In this document: positions 13,696-25,226 of the stretch, piece by piece
How positions within the stretch are numbered: position 1 is the first letter of the stretch
Layout of the letters: the number at the start of each line of letters is the position of its first letter
Assembly (NCBI RefSeq): GCF_016097555.1
Contig: NC_054701.1
Span: 669,049-733,048, forward strand
Direction of reading: 5' to 3'
Source: Gigantopelta aegis
Taxonomy: Eukaryota; Mollusca; Gastropoda; Neomphalida; Peltospiridae
Length of the DNA: 64,000 nt
Made by a program: the position numbers and the translations under genes
The notes under the pieces: model-generated
Database searches by the model: none
Seen by the model: only the letters and a program-made list of their open reading frames with translations
What the model was told of the DNA's origin: nothing

Positions 13696-13799
13696 TTTGT
13701 TGTGCTAGCACTAGGTAAGTATGAATAATAATGAAAATTAGAAACAAATTTTCTAATAGTCTTATTCAACTTACTGTGCTAGCACAACAAATATGCTAT
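13696..13799 (-). repeat. DIRS internal complementary region
   Basis: Two pieces are joined head to tail. 13696-13757 is the exact reverse complement of the extreme 3' end of the element (13477-13538), and 13758-13799 is the reverse complement of the extreme 5' end (19593-19634). A segment complementary to both outer ends meets at 13757/13758; this is the defining DIRS arrangement thought to template a circular intermediate. Confidence 0.9.
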
Positions 13800-14087
13800 A
13801 ACGGACGTGCAATGACACCGTTAGAGCACGTGAATTCAACATTAATGGGAGGAGGTAAGAAAATAGAGGACTTACCCGTACCCAAAAAGCTCCTTTGAAG
13901 TAATGACATGGAGATAGGACGAACCACGACATACGGTAACAAGGAGTCAAAAAACTTTTGGGAATAAAAAGGGGCTTCCCAAAAGAAAAACTCATCCCCA
14001 TGAAAAGGAGGAAAAACATCTCCCCAGGGAGAGGAAACGGTAGACAACACTACAAAAAAACCCCATCCCTCAGAAAAGAGTGGAGTG

Positions 14088-15300
14088 TTAAACATGTCCG
14101 AAGCGTGAATCGATGGCAGTCGGACGGAAAAGAGGTCGACCCCTTTCCGTTGCCCTGCGCACAGACACGACGTGTTGAGCCGCAATGACTGTCTGGATCC
14201 TACGCGTACCGTCAGGACCAACCGCCATATCCCGGAAATAGAAACGGTCAAAAGTGTGCCGTCCTTTCCAAACCCCTGCATTCATGACCTTTATAATATC
14301 TAAAGAGTCATGAAAATTCAGGGAAGCAGAAATGGCTCGGATCTCATGTGGTTTAACAGAGAAATTCCGTAACACATGATCACCCGCCATCTCATATGCT
14401 AGCTTGATGGTAGCTGCTATCCATCGAGACAAAGCATTTTTTGTGACATCACCCGGCCTAATGGTATAAGAAATAAACAATCTCTTTTTACCCTGCCGCC
14501 GGTTTTTCGTACGCTGCAAATAATACTTCAATGCTCTCACCGGGCAAAGAAGTCTATCCGAGTTATCAGATGACAGTGTACGAGATAAACTGTGAATGAC
14601 AGTAGGTGGAAACTCTTCCCCTGGAGACTGGTTTTTAGCAACAAAGATAGGGTCGGTACGTAAAGTGACAGACCCGCCCGAATTGTAATCAACCAAGTCA
14701 TGCAAAAAAGCATGTATCTCACTGATCCGACGACAAGCTGCCAGTGAAACCAGAAACAGAGTCTTCCACGTCAAGGCACGAAGACTAGCAAACCTCAACG
14801 GCTCATAAGGCGCACCCTTAAGAGCATGCAACACCAGAAAGACATTCCATTTCGGAATAATGGAAGGTCGTTCAACCGTGGATTGTAATGATTTAAGTAA
14901 ATCATGCAACACCAAGTTGGTAGAAAAGTCACGACATCCACACTGTTTAAGAGTAGTGAAAATCGCAGCTCTGTGACTTTTCACTGTCGTGACTTTAAGT
15001 TTCCTTTCTTGGACCAACGCCAGAAAGTACTCCGCTAAATCGTTGACAGTAGGCGATAAGGGATCGAAATCCCGTGCGTTCGCCCAACGAACCCACATAC
15101 GCCAGTGACACTGATAAACCGACTCGGTAGATTTGCGCTTTGCTGAAGAGACGAGATGCGCAATTCTTGTCGAAAAACCTCTGCGTCGCAAGGAAGCCCT
15201 GATAACCTCCACGCGTGAAACCGGAAGACCTCCGGCTTCGGATGCCACACCGTCTGACTCAGTCGCTGGCTGAGTAGATCGGACAACACTGGTAATCGGA
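14088..15300 (-). CDS. DIRS tyrosine recombinase
   Basis: The frame encodes a site-specific recombinase of the phage-integrase fold that would integrate a circular DNA form of the element. An N-terminal SAM-like core-binding segment (RKSTESVYQCHWRMWVRW) is followed by the catalytic domain with an Arg box (CRRISEI, near 14730), an H-x-x-R box (KPHEIRA, near 14350) and the nucleophile Tyr region (FDRFYFRD, near 14245). The same frame is open far upstream across the RT region, so the true start is uncertain; I place the meaningful part at about 15300. Overlap of the recombinase frame with the RT-RNase H frame is a known DIRS trait. Confidence 0.88.
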
Positions 15301-17113
15301 ACGGGACTGCCACTAACAGTGACAGGAGCTGTGGAAACCAGGGCTGCGCCACCCACAGAGGAGCTATCAACGTCACGTGACAAGGTTCCTGGACCACTTT
15401 GGTCAACACCTTGCCGAGTAAGACAGGAGGAGGGAAGGCATAAAAATCCAGTCCCGTCCAATCCATACTTAACGCGTCGTACTCCAACGCCAATGTGTCC
15501 GGTACCGGGGACACGAACACCGGCAATTGGTTGTTCAACCGTGTGGCAAACATGTCCACCTGTGGACTGCCCCACACCCGAAGAACCGCTGCGACCACCC
15601 CTTTGTTCAACATCCACTCCGTCTGAACAGGGGTATGTCGACTGAGGGCATCTGCTAACACATTCACCGATGAAGGAATGTGTTTCGCCCACAGAGTGGT
15701 CCCTAGTTGGTCGCAGAATTCCAAAATCGCAAGAGCTTTGCGACCCAAAGTCTCCGATTTGGTTCCACCCCAACGATTGAGATATGCCACTACCGACATA
15801 TTGTCGCATCTCAACAGAATTCGACGGTGTCGAAGAACACACCGGAAATGAAGACAGGCACGATGCACTGCCTCCATCTCCAAACAGTTGATATGAAGCT
15901 TCCTCTCGGAGAGATTCCATACCCCTGAAATGTGTTGATCCAACAGATGCGCCCCGTACCCGTGCAGCGACGCATCCGTGAACAGGATCAGATCCGGAGC
16001 AGGGGGGTGCAACGGAACCGATAGGGACATGCACTTGTCCGACAGGCACTCCTGTATCGGATGAGTGAACCATGGGCCCAGAGGCACTATCGTGTCCCAA
16101 TTGTGACCGTCCCACCGTGGGGACAAATGCCACTGGAGTGGTCGTTTGAATCGTCTGAACCGCACGATCAATGAGGCCAGAGATTCGAGGTGGCCCAACA
16201 CCACGTGGAGAGATCGTACCGTAGTACTTTGCTCCCCCATCAAACGTCGCGCCGACGTTTGGAAATTGTGGATACGCGCATCGGTGGGACGAACCGACGC
16301 TACCACAAGATCGAAGACCACTCGGAGATATGTGAAAATCTGAGCCGGCGTTAACTCCGATTTCACCCAATTGGGAATAAAACCCAATTGGAGGATCGTG
16401 TCCAAAACCAACCCGACATTGGTCTGACACTCCTGTTGCGACGAAGCTGGGATCAACCAATCGTCCAGATAGGTATGCATTCGAACCCCTAACAAATGAA
16501 CATGACCTACCACCGCTTTTACCACACGTGTAAAAGCATGGGGACTCGTCGCCAAACCGAACGGGAGCACACGAAACTCGTACGCTTTCCCGTCGAACAG
16601 GAAGCGCAGAAACTTCCAAAACGCCTTGTGCACCGGGACATGGAGGTATGCGTCTTTCAGATCGATCGACACAGCCCACTCCCCAATTTGAAGCAGGTTC
16701 CGGACCGAATGAACCGTTTCCATTTTCATGGAAGGAACATCGACGTAGACGTTCAGTGGCTTCAAATTTAGGATTGGTCTCCATTTCCCATTTTTCTTCC
16801 GGGCGAAGAAAAGATGAGAATAAAATCCCGGAGTGTCCAGACTGACTCTCTGGATGGCCCCTTTGTCGAGAAACTCGGCAATCATACTCTCCACTAAAAC
16901 GCGCCGATCCGCGGCCGGTAACGGCGGCATTCTCGGAGTGGAAGTAAGAGGGGGGCTCGAAGAAAAGGGTATTTTGTAACCGTGTCGAACGACCGACAGA
17001 ACCCAGGGGTCGAGACCAGGCAGCTTGCACCAATTTCGAAGGAAATGGTGGAGCCTGCCCCCCACGGGTATGGTTGCTAACGGTACCTCCGAAAGCAACT
17101 GCCGATCGTTCAC
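15035..17113 (-). CDS. DIRS reverse transcriptase-RNase H polyprotein (692 aa)
   Basis: This encodes the element's polymerase. The N-terminal third carries RT motifs of the DIRS branch: FARKKNGKWRPILNLKPLN, then SIDLKDAYLHVP, then VLPFGLATSPHAFT, then the YLDDW catalytic box near 16460. RNase H follows (LFTDASLHGYGAHL near 15980, NCLEMEAV, LRCDNMSVVAYLN, then DALSRH). The C-terminal part (VDMFATRLNNQLPVFVS, DWTGLDFYAFPP, LIAPLWVAQPWFP) resembles the Dam-like methyltransferase-derived region that follows RNase H in DIRS elements. There are no stops, and the length is normal for the family. Confidence 0.92.
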   Translation of the reverse strand: MNDRQLLSEVPLATIPVGGRLHHFLRNWCKLPGLDPWVLSVVRHGYKIPFSSSPPLTSTPRMPPLPAADRRVLVESMIAEFLDKGAIQRVSLDTPGFYSHLFFARKKNGKWRPILNLKPLNVYVDVPSMKMETVHSVRNLLQIGEWAVSIDLKDAYLHVPVHKAFWKFLRFLFDGKAYEFRVLPFGLATSPHAFTRVVKAVVGHVHLLGVRMHTYLDDWLIPASSQQECQTNVGLVLDTILQLGFIPNWVKSELTPAQIFTYLRVVFDLVVASVRPTDARIHNFQTSARRLMGEQSTTVRSLHVVLGHLESLASLIVRFRRFKRPLQWHLSPRWDGHNWDTIVPLGPWFTHPIQECLSDKCMSLSVPLHPPAPDLILFTDASLHGYGAHLLDQHISGVWNLSERKLHINCLEMEAVHRACLHFRCVLRHRRILLRCDNMSVVAYLNRWGGTKSETLGRKALAILEFCDQLGTTLWAKHIPSSVNVLADALSRHTPVQTEWMLNKGVVAAVLRVWGSPQVDMFATRLNNQLPVFVSPVPDTLALEYDALSMDWTGLDFYAFPPPVLLGKVLTKVVQEPCHVTLIAPLWVAQPWFPQLLSLLVAVPFRLPVLSDLLSQRLSQTVWHPKPEVFRFHAWRLSGLPCDAEVFRQELRISSLQQSANLPSRFISVTGVCGFVGRTHGISIPYRLLSTI

Positions 17114-17249
17114 ATACCCTCACCCCAACCGCTTACCACCCGTAGGCGCAACGCCTTTGGTGGACTGAGAACGGAACGCAGTACGACGTTTGCGTCCTCG
17201 CTTAGCGGAAGACGGGTTGTTACCTGGTTGCCTCCTAGTGTCAGGAACC

Positions 17250-19370
17250 CTAGGGATCTGAAACGACTGTAAAAAAGCAGCCTTTTTTACAGGAGGAGGC
17301 TTGAACCCCCGGAAACGTGGACCGACGTTTACCAGAGGTTGAGGGTCGAGTGTTCGGGACTGGTCGCGACAAATCCTTGTCTAGGACAATATTAAAATCG
17401 GGACCGAAAAGTAAATTTTCCCGTACCGAACGTGTACGAGAAAACGTCTTCGCAACGTTTGAAGCACTCAAACCCGCCAGGTAATGGTCACGCCGTAACA
17501 AAAGACTGTTCGCAAACAATCGGCCAGATAACTGAGCGATATGCTTAGAGGCTTTTGACGCAGCCTCCAAACAGCCTTTCGCCATCGCGGGAAGGCTCTC
17601 GACAGCCTTATCCAAGCCAAATAGGAACGTACCTAAATGGTTATTAACCTGGAACATCGACTTAGCCAGCCGTTCGAACGATTCCAGATCCGCGATTGGC
17701 AATGACACATGCGGCGATGGGGAACAAGCGGCTCGGACACTAGCGGGAACGACCGCCGGATGTTCGAGAAAATCCGCCCCCAACGTCTCATAGGAGTCGG
17801 CACGAAAAATGCGCGCTCCCGTTAGGATTTTCCCCGTAGGCAGTGCCGTTGGGTACTCATCAACACCCACTCCCAGGATACGATCACTGCCAGTGATCAA
17901 CACATCAATGTCACAAAGTGAACTGTGCGCCTCCTGTGCAAGTGGTAAACCCGACTCCTCACGAGGAGTGACCAAATTCAAAGAACGGTTCCCGAAGGAG
18001 ACACCCTTGAATGTAGGCTGGGCCTCAACCTGAGGTATAGCGTCCCCGCATACCTGTCGGACCTGGTCCCTGACAAAAGCCAGAACCGCCGGATAATCGC
18101 ACTCCTCCTCTACCTCCGAACCGAAGTGAGAGAGAGCTGGGTCAGCGACAGAATCCGGTCCAACCGACGCTTCCTCTGAAGCCAGGTTACTGTCCACTGG
18201 ATCCCGAAGATCGATATGGACTCCTCCCCCTAATCGAGACGCCCCTGGGGCAGCGTCTCCCGAGACGGAAACAATAGGAACCGAACGACAATCCCTAACT
18301 GCATCGTCAAACTGCTGTCGAGACGCAGTTTCTGCTGGTTTTGGCGGAAAACCGGGGGGGGGGGGGGGGGGAGGAATGGGAGCCGCACCCGACGGTCCCG
18401 TCTGCGAAAGCAATGATCCCAACTGAGGCGAAGCGTTCAAAAATTCCACAAAACTCCGAAACAACGTTTCCTGAAAGCCTAACGGTCGTTCCTGCGCCAA
18501 GTGCGGAACGGTCGGAGTTTGCGGCCACAGAGTACCCCCAGCCAAGGGGTATCTGCGCGAACCTCGTCCTCTATCGAGTAAAGTCGAAGAGGTAGGGACC
18601 AAAGACGGTGCAAACTGTGAGGAGATGTCCGTTGCTACCGAAGTCACCGGACCCTTGGGGTAAACATATGCAAACGGAGGACCCAAACGGGATGAGTCCT
18701 CCACCCAACGGTAAACATCGGTCGGGATGCCATCAGAGACGGATCCCGGCATCGGAACAACTGGCTCAGTTCGAAGCAAACTGGCAGAACAGATGACTGT
18801 CTCCAAAGTCGGGGGGCCAGTTGAATGAAGTGGACCTATGTCAGCAATCGAAGGCAAAGTCGGGGCCACCTGTGCGGATGAAGTCATGTTTCAGTATGCA
18901 CAACCGTGGTGGTCAAAACCGGTGCCGCGACGATCCACCCTGCCCCCCTTCTGTTTGTAAAGGTAATATAATACGAAGCCCAAACCGTGATGGTCAAGGC
19001 GCCGTATGTAAGACGGCTACGGTTAGGAGCCCGGGGGGGTGCCGTGTAACTGGTAACACGGACCGAAGAAGAAAACCCTTGTGTTTCCCCCTTTCCGGAC
19101 ACTTTTCGAAGTGTCTACAGACTTATGGGACCTACCCACTAAGTCCGACTTGCCGACTACTGATGGTACCCGAAACCTGAGTCTGCGAACCGAACCGAAC
19201 CCACTGGTCAGGAGACCACGTGGCGCAGATCTCACACTGACGGTCTTGAGAACAAGACCGACAGTCCGGACACAACACGTGTGTGTCTTTACGTCGTAAA
19301 GGAAATGACAACCATCTCGTGCACAAACTTTCCGTGCGCTAGCTGTCAACGAACTCGCGTCGGACATGGT
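17250..19370 (-). CDS. DIRS gag-like region
   Basis: The main frame (17250-18887, 545 aa) is a Pro/Ser-rich protein with no enzymatic motif; a proline run near its middle is encoded by the poly-C/poly-G tract at about 18355-18371. Its position upstream of RT and its composition fit DIRS ORF1. Further upstream, 19132-19326 encodes a cysteine-rich segment (CPDCRSCSQDRQCEIC, then WSPDQW) like the N-terminal zinc-binding part seen in many DIRS gag proteins. It presumably binds nucleic acid. The region may carry one or two breaks. Confidence 0.7.
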
Positions 19371-19498
19371 AAATTCAACACAGAATTCCCAACTACCAAC
19401 CGTATGTCAAGTTCAACCAAAAAAACAAACACAAAATTACAAGTAAAGAAAACTTTTTGCCAAAGCTTAACAGGTGTTAACAGGTGGACTGCAGAATT

Positions 19499-19634
19499 GA
19501 GAATGAAGTTACAGGTAGCCCGTGCAAGGATAGCATTGCGCATATCCGGCAAGGGAGAGAATTCTGCAGTGTGTAGGTATGACTCAGGTTGAATAGCATA
19601 TTTGTTGTGCTAGCACAGTAAGTTGAATAAGACT
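19499..19634 (-). repeat. DIRS 5' inverted terminal repeat
   Basis: 19499-19616 is the reverse complement of 13523-13640; the outermost bases (19617-19634) are specific to this end and recur, inverted, at the start of 13758-13799. Confidence 0.9.
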
Positions 19635-20358
19635 ATATAGTTGTGTCGTGGTGGTCAATGTAATATAATATAATATATTGTGCCGTGATGGTCAATGTTA
19701 TGTAATATACTTGTGCCGTGATGGTCAATGTATTGTAATATACTTGTGCCGTGATGGCCAGTGTAATGTAATATACTTGTGCCGTGATGGTCAGTGTAAT
19801 GTAATATACTTGTGCCGTGATGGTCAATATAATATAATGTAATGTAGGCTACTTGTGCCGTGATGGTCAATATATTGTAATAAACTTGTGCCGTGATGGT
19901 CAATATAATATAATATACTTTTGCCGTGATGGTCAATATATTGTAATGTACTTGCGCGTGATGGTCAATGTAAAGTAAAATACTTGTGCCGTGATGGTCA
20001 ATGTAAAGTAAAATACTTGTGCCGTGATGGTCAATATAATATAATATACTTGCGCCGTGATGGTCAATGTAAAGTAAAATACTTGTGCCGTGATGGTCAA
20101 TATAATATAATATACTTGTGCCGTGATGGTCACTATAATATAATATACGTGCGCCGTGATGGTCAATGTAAAGTAAAATACTTGCGCCGTGATGGTCAAT
20201 GTAATGTAAAATACTTGTGCCGTGATGGTCAATGTAAAGTAAAATACTTGTGCCGTGATGGTCAATGTAATGTAATATACTTGTGCCGTGATGGTCAATG
20301 TAATGTAATATACTTGTGCCGTGATGGTCAATATATTGTAATATACTTGTGCCGTGAT
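19635..20358. repeat. Satellite C (right part)
   Basis: Continuation of the roughly 33-bp 'gtgccgtgatggtcaat' array beyond the DIRS insertion, same orientation, about 22 copies. A local variant 'gtaaagtaaaata' replaces 'ataatgtaatata' in many units at 19970-20250. Confidence 0.95.
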
Positions 20359-20750
20359 GTCGTTAAACGTTTGTTTATTAGTTCTTCCAGTAAGTCCAGT
20401 AAGTCATTCACTAGTGAGGAAGATGACACTGTTAAGCGACGTTTGCTTCTAATTGCGTATACTGTTTACTACAATAATATTATTCTTGTTTTTGGTCCTG
20501 TACTGGATGACGCGGAAGTTAATTATTTTTATATTAATGTTATATGAGAACATCCATTCTGGCTTTGTGAGTTAGCCGACTCGCCTAATGTTTCAGTTCT
20601 GTTATTCCTGTTATTATGGCTAATTTAATCATGCTCATAAAAGACATGGTACATTAGCTTAAAAGGGTCCTTTGCACCTCCTAAGTACAGCTATAACAAA
20701 TTACTGTTCAGATTACTTATATAGGTCAGAAGGAAGATAAAGTATCGCAA
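20359..20750. other. Unique stretch between arrays
   Basis: No gene, RNA or element recognised. Open frames here are extensions of the satellite C frame. Confidence 0.5.
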
Positions 20751-21345
20751 TGACACGGTGACCACAAGTAATCGCATAAGGCCTGATATCGTTAAATATA
20801 GGGCTGACACGGTGACCACAAGTAATCACGTAAGGCCTGATATCATTAAATATAGGGATGACACGATGACCACAAGTAATCGTTTATGGCCTGATATCGT
20901 TTAATATAGGGATGACACGGTGACCACAAGTAATCGTTTATGGCCTGATATTGTTAAATATAGGGATGACACGGTGACCACAAGTAATCGTTTATGGCCT
21001 GATATCATTAAATATAGGGCTGACACGGTGACCACAAGTAATCGTTTATGGCCTGATATTGTTTAATATAGGGCTGAAACGGTGACCACAAGTAATCGTT
21101 TATGGCCTGATATTGTTGAATATAGGGCTGACACGGTGACCACAAGTAATCGTTTATGGCCTGATATCGTTAAATATAGGGCTGAAACGGTGACCACAAG
21201 TAATCGTTTATGGCCTGATATCGTTAAATATAGGGCTGACACGGTGACCACAAGTAATCGTTTATGGCCTGATATCGTTAAATATAGGGCTGACACGGTT
21301 ACCACAAGTAATCGTTTATGGCCTGATATCGTTAAATATAGGGAT
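20751..21345. repeat. Satellite D: 54-bp tandem array, 11 copies
   Basis: The monomer is built from 'ctgacacggtgaccacaagt', 'aatcgtttatggcctgatat', 'cgttaaatataggg', 54 bp. As 54 is a multiple of three, both strands show 110-120-aa open frames with an 18-residue period; these are treated as by-products. Confidence 0.95.
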
Positions 21346-21608
21346 GGCACTTTTACACATGTACACGATATTGTTTCCCTGAGGTCATCTAAACGGCTAA
21401 CCAAAAGTTTCACGTGTTAAAAGATATAAATATTGTATTGAAGTCAACTCTAGTACTTTCAGTTTTACAACAATTCCAATGACAATGTATGCTTTTATGT
21501 TTTAAATGTAGATTTGAGTTTTCTATTTCTAGCATTGCTGGTTTCTTTTCAACAACATTATGGTATAATAACATAATTAAATGGCTTACTTTGCTTAATA
21601 GTACAATA

Positions 21609-21737
21609 TACAGTAGAATCGTATTGGGTCGAACTCGGAAGGGTCGAACACACCGCAACGCTCGAACTAAAACCGAAGTTACACTTACACGATGTTTACT
21701 GAATGGTGAGGCTTCGAGCCAATGAGATTCAACTGTA
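21609..21737. mobile_element. Small MITE with TA flanks, Tc1/pogo-like
   Basis: Ends 'CAGTAGAATC' (21611-21620) and 'GATTCAACTG' (21726-21735) are inverted repeats with one mismatch, and TA flanks both (21609-21610, 21736-21737). The internal 'gggtcgaactc' and 'gggtcgaac' motifs resemble sub-terminal repeats of pogo-like MITEs. Size is 125 bp, non-coding. Confidence 0.6.
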
Positions 21738-21954
21738 GTGCATTTAAACAGAAATACAATACTAGTTTGCTCAGTTTTAGATGTATATAGGATAAAGATC
21801 ATAACCAGTAGTCCTACCTTGATAGGAATTATATAGTCTTGCCTCCATGGACCTACTATCTACGTCATACTTTGAATAGGTCTTTGACATGACCCCAGTT
21901 GCATTGTCATCAGGAAATACACCAGGATTTCAGCACATACAGATTAGTCATGTT

Positions 21955-22915
21955 ACATTATTCAGACAGTCTTACTTCCTCATTCAGACAGTAATACTAC
22001 ATCATTCAGACAATAATACTACATCATTCAGACAATAATACTACATCATTCAGACAATAATACTACATCATTCAGACAATAATACTTCCTCATTCAGACA
22101 ATAATACTTCCTCATTCAGACAATAATACTTCCTCATTCAGACAGTCTTACTTCCTCATTCAGACAGTCTTACTACATCAGACAGTCTTACTACATCATT
22201 CAGACAGTCGTACCACATCGTACCACATCATTCAGACAGTCGTACCACATCGTACCACATCATTCAGACAGTCGTACGACATCGTACCACATCATTCAGA
22301 CAGTCGTACCACCTCGTTCACATAACCGTACCACCTCGTTCACATAACCGTACCACCTCGTTCACATAACCGTACCACCTCGTTCACATAACCGTACCAC
22401 CTCGTTCACATAATCGTACCATAATCATACCACCTCGTTCACATAATCATACCACCTCGTTCACATAATCATACCTAATCATACCACCTCGTTCACATAA
22501 TCATACCACCTCGTTCACATAATCATACCACCTCGTTCACATAATCATACCACCTCGTTCACATAATCATACCACCTCATTTATATTTATAAAATCATAC
22601 CACCTCATTTATAAAATCATACCACCCCATTCAGACAGTCATACTACCCCATTCAGACAGTCATACTACCCCGTTCAGACAGTCTCATACTAGTAATACT
22701 ACCTCGTTCAGATAGTCATACTACCTCATTCAGATAGTTATACTACCTCATTCAGACAGTCATACTACTTCATTCACAGTGATATTACATCATTCAGACA
22801 GTCATACTGCATCATTCAGACAGTGATACTACATCATTCAGACAGTGATACTACACCATTCACACAGTCATACTACCTCATTCATACAGTCTTACTACCT
22901 CGTTCAGATAGTTCA
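21955..22915. repeat. Satellite E: 22-bp tandem array, about 43 copies in sub-families
   Basis: The 22-bp unit 'attcagacagtcatactacc' plus 'tc' changes along the array in homogeneous blocks: 'acaataatactacatc', then 'acagtcgtaccacatc', then 'gttcacataaccgtaccacc' (22312-22580), then back to 'attcagacagtcatac'. Confidence 0.93.
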
Positions 22916-22984
22916 ATGATATGATCCAAAATTGTCTGTAGAGAGATTTCCAGTGCTAAGAGAACCAGAACCAGGGTACACACG

Positions 22985-23160
22985 TACTGGGTGTAGTCCT
23001 CGGCTGGATGTCGGGGTGTATTCCTCGGTTGGAGATCAGAGTGTAGTCCTCGGCTGGATGTCTTGGTGTAGTTTTCCATTGGAGGTCGGGGCGGGGAAAC
23101 AGAATCAGGGCACAGGGGTTCTATTTGTTGTCCTCGGCTGGATGTCGGAGTGGAGCTCCA
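22985..23160. repeat. Short degenerate repeat (about 31-bp units)
   Basis: Four to five imperfect units containing 'cctcggctggatgtcggggt' and 'gtagtcctcgg'. Non-coding. Confidence 0.6.
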
Positions 23161-23381
23161 AACAAATGTGGCGAATATATAATTTTTTTATATATTCTAG
23201 ATTCGTTATATCCTTTTGTAGATATGTTATACAATGAAAGTAAACGAAAACTACCTTCCATTTCTAGATGTTTTCATTAAATTAGACAGGGTCTCCACGA
23301 GTACTCGAGTACTCGGGCACGGACTGAGTCTAGCAAGACTCGAGTCCGTGTTCGTGCAAGGACGAGTTCTCTTATGTAATT
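23161..23381. other. Unique stretch with a hairpin before the Gypsy insertion
   Basis: 'cacggactgagtct' pairs with 'agactcgagtccgtg' at about 23321-23354 to form a hairpin with one mismatch. A related 'actcgggtctgggtcgag' motif lies beyond the other end of the Gypsy element, near 30752. Confidence 0.5.
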
Positions 23382-23386
23382 GTATT

Positions 23387-24510
23387 TGTCACGAACTGAT
23401 AACTAAAAAGGCCACCAACACACACGAAGTTTAAAAAAACCCCAAGTTATTACACTAAACAAACACAATCTTCACTTACCCTATAACTAACGCACAAGCA
23501 TACATTTATTCCATTCATTCCCTTCCATTCAAATTCCAAAAAACCCATATACTTTAACGCTAATCACAAACAAATTACACAACCCCAAGAAAATCCGTCA
23601 TATATCACTACGTCAGTTAGTCCCTTTTAGTTCTTAACAGTTCAAAACACAACATGTTCAGTTTCGCATCCTACACCGCGAAGTTGTCATCCACCACGAC
23701 GACGTTTAGTAGTCATCCACCACGCCGACGTTTAGTTGTCATCTACCACGACGACGTTAAGTAATCCTCCACCCCAACGAGTTGAGTTGTCATCCACCAC
23801 GACGACGTTTATGTTGTCATCCACCGCGACGACGTTTACGTTGTCATCCACCGCGACGACATTTATGTTGTGTCACCAACCGTCACCATCATATGGGCCG
23901 ATGTCAACCCACAGCGCTATGCACCACTCCACTCGGGCATCAGACGGTCCCCTCGACCGTCACTGTAATAGTATAACCCTCATCACAATTCTATACATAT
24001 TTTATAACAATCTCTGGTAATCTTGGTTATACACAATATTCAAACTAGACAAATAAACACACAACGTATATATCAAGTTACATCAACAGCGTATACACAC
24101 AAAACAATACTAATGTTTACTCACGGTTACTTCTAACCCAGATAACCTGCTCCGTTACGTTTCTTTCACCGACATATGTAGTGCACGTTCTACTCTAATA
24201 CTGTAACTACTTTTATACCTTGGGACTAACCCAACCCATTTTCCCATTGGCTAACCAATATCTGCAATGCAGCAAGATTGCCTCAAGCGAATACGCCCGT
24301 GCAACCCAACCTTCCTGCTCAGTACTCCTTTACTTTGGGGAAATGTACATAATACACACTAACAAAATAATGATACACTAACAAAATAATGATAGACTTG
24401 CCACAAGTCCAAACCCACAATGTACATATTATACCTCGAAATATACAGATAGACCTGCCTCTTGTGACTAACTACACAATTCATCTAGATCCCAACCTTG
24501 ACTTGTGACA
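23387..24510 (-). repeat. Gypsy 3' LTR
   Basis: 1124 bp, ends TGTCACGAAC / CTTGTGACA. An internal minisatellite near 23690-23870 repeats 'catccaccacgacgacgttt'; this makes a Ser/Thr-rich pseudo-frame that is also present in the other LTR. A G-rich stretch just inside the element at 24512-24525 (minus strand) is in polypurine-tract position. Confidence 0.93.
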
Positions 24511-24644
24511 CAACCCCCTACTAAAGATTTTACTCTAATAAAAATCAAACACACAAGTAAAGTTTGGTTTATCTCTCAAACAACATCACTCATTCATTCA
24601 CCTATACACATCCTCCACAACCATCTCACCTATGCTCGAACAAA

Positions 24645-25139
24645 CTACTTTTCTGCATTCCCTCCACACCTGCTCAGAAGATCAGCACCCACGTTATCTA
24701 TGCCACGGATGCTGCGGCATACAAACCTAAAAGGTTGCAAACTTAGTGCCCATCTCATCACTCGACTGTTTGTCAACTTTGCAGAGTTCATCCACACTAA
24801 AGATTTGTGGTCAAGTTTCCAATATAAACTCAGTGCCATAAATGTAGTGCCATAAATGTACTGCTGTAACTTACCCAAAGTCCACACCACAGCCAAGCAC
24901 TCCTTTTCCACCGTCGCATAATGCATTTCTGCACCTTTCAGCTTTCCATTTACATACAAAACTGGAAACAACTGACCTTCATACTCCTGCAGAAGTACTG
25001 CCCCAATACCTGTCCCCGATGCATCCGTTCTGATCACAAACAGTTTTTTCAAATCCGGCAACTTTAAAATTGGAGCATGTGACATCAACTGTTTCAATGT
25101 TTGAAATGCCCTGTCGGCTTGTTCGCTCCAGTTAAACAT
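24645..25139 (-). pseudogene. Gypsy RNase H region
   Basis: Contains the Gypsy connection/RNase H signature: FNWSEQADRAFQTLKQ, then VIRTDASGTGIGAVLLQE, then ATVEKECLAVVW, then DHKSL and ending near GADLLSR. It lies directly inside the 3' LTR, where integrase would lie in an ordinary Gypsy element. Confidence 0.88.
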
Positions 25140-25226
25140 TCTCTTTTCCGGATTCCATTCTGTCTGACATTTCTTGTCACGTCTGTTAGCGGTGCTGCTA
25201 CTGCTGAAAAATTTGGGATAAACTTA

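Larger units (their letters stand above)
13477..19634 (-). mobile_element. DIRS-type tyrosine-recombinase retroelement, structurally complete
   Basis: All hallmark parts of a DIRS element are visible on the minus strand: a 5' inverted terminal repeat (19499-19634), a gag-like region (about 17250-19370), an RT-RNase H frame (15035-17113), an overlapping tyrosine-recombinase frame (14088 to about 15300), an internal complementary region (13696-13799) and a 3' inverted terminal repeat (13477-13640). The terminal repeats share a perfect-looking 118-bp inverted segment (13523-13640 against 19499-19616). The element sits inside satellite C without an obvious target duplication, as expected for recombinase-mediated insertion. 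It looks nearly whole, with at most one or two breaks in the gag region, and the matching ends suggest a recent insertion. Confidence 0.93.

Noticed and set aside
15319-16845. Several plus-strand frames of 65-108 aa
   Set aside because: They are antisense to the DIRS RT-RNase H frame, whose motifs are unmistakable.
17250-18887. Host gene for a 545-aa proline-rich protein
   Set aside because: It lies between the inverted terminal repeats of the DIRS element, in gag position.
21063-21420. Open frames with an 18-residue period on both strands
   Set aside because: By-product of the 54-bp satellite D.
23736-24020. Ser/Thr-rich 94-aa frame, also present at 29671-29955
   Set aside because: Both lie in the LTRs of the Gypsy element and come from an internal minisatellite.
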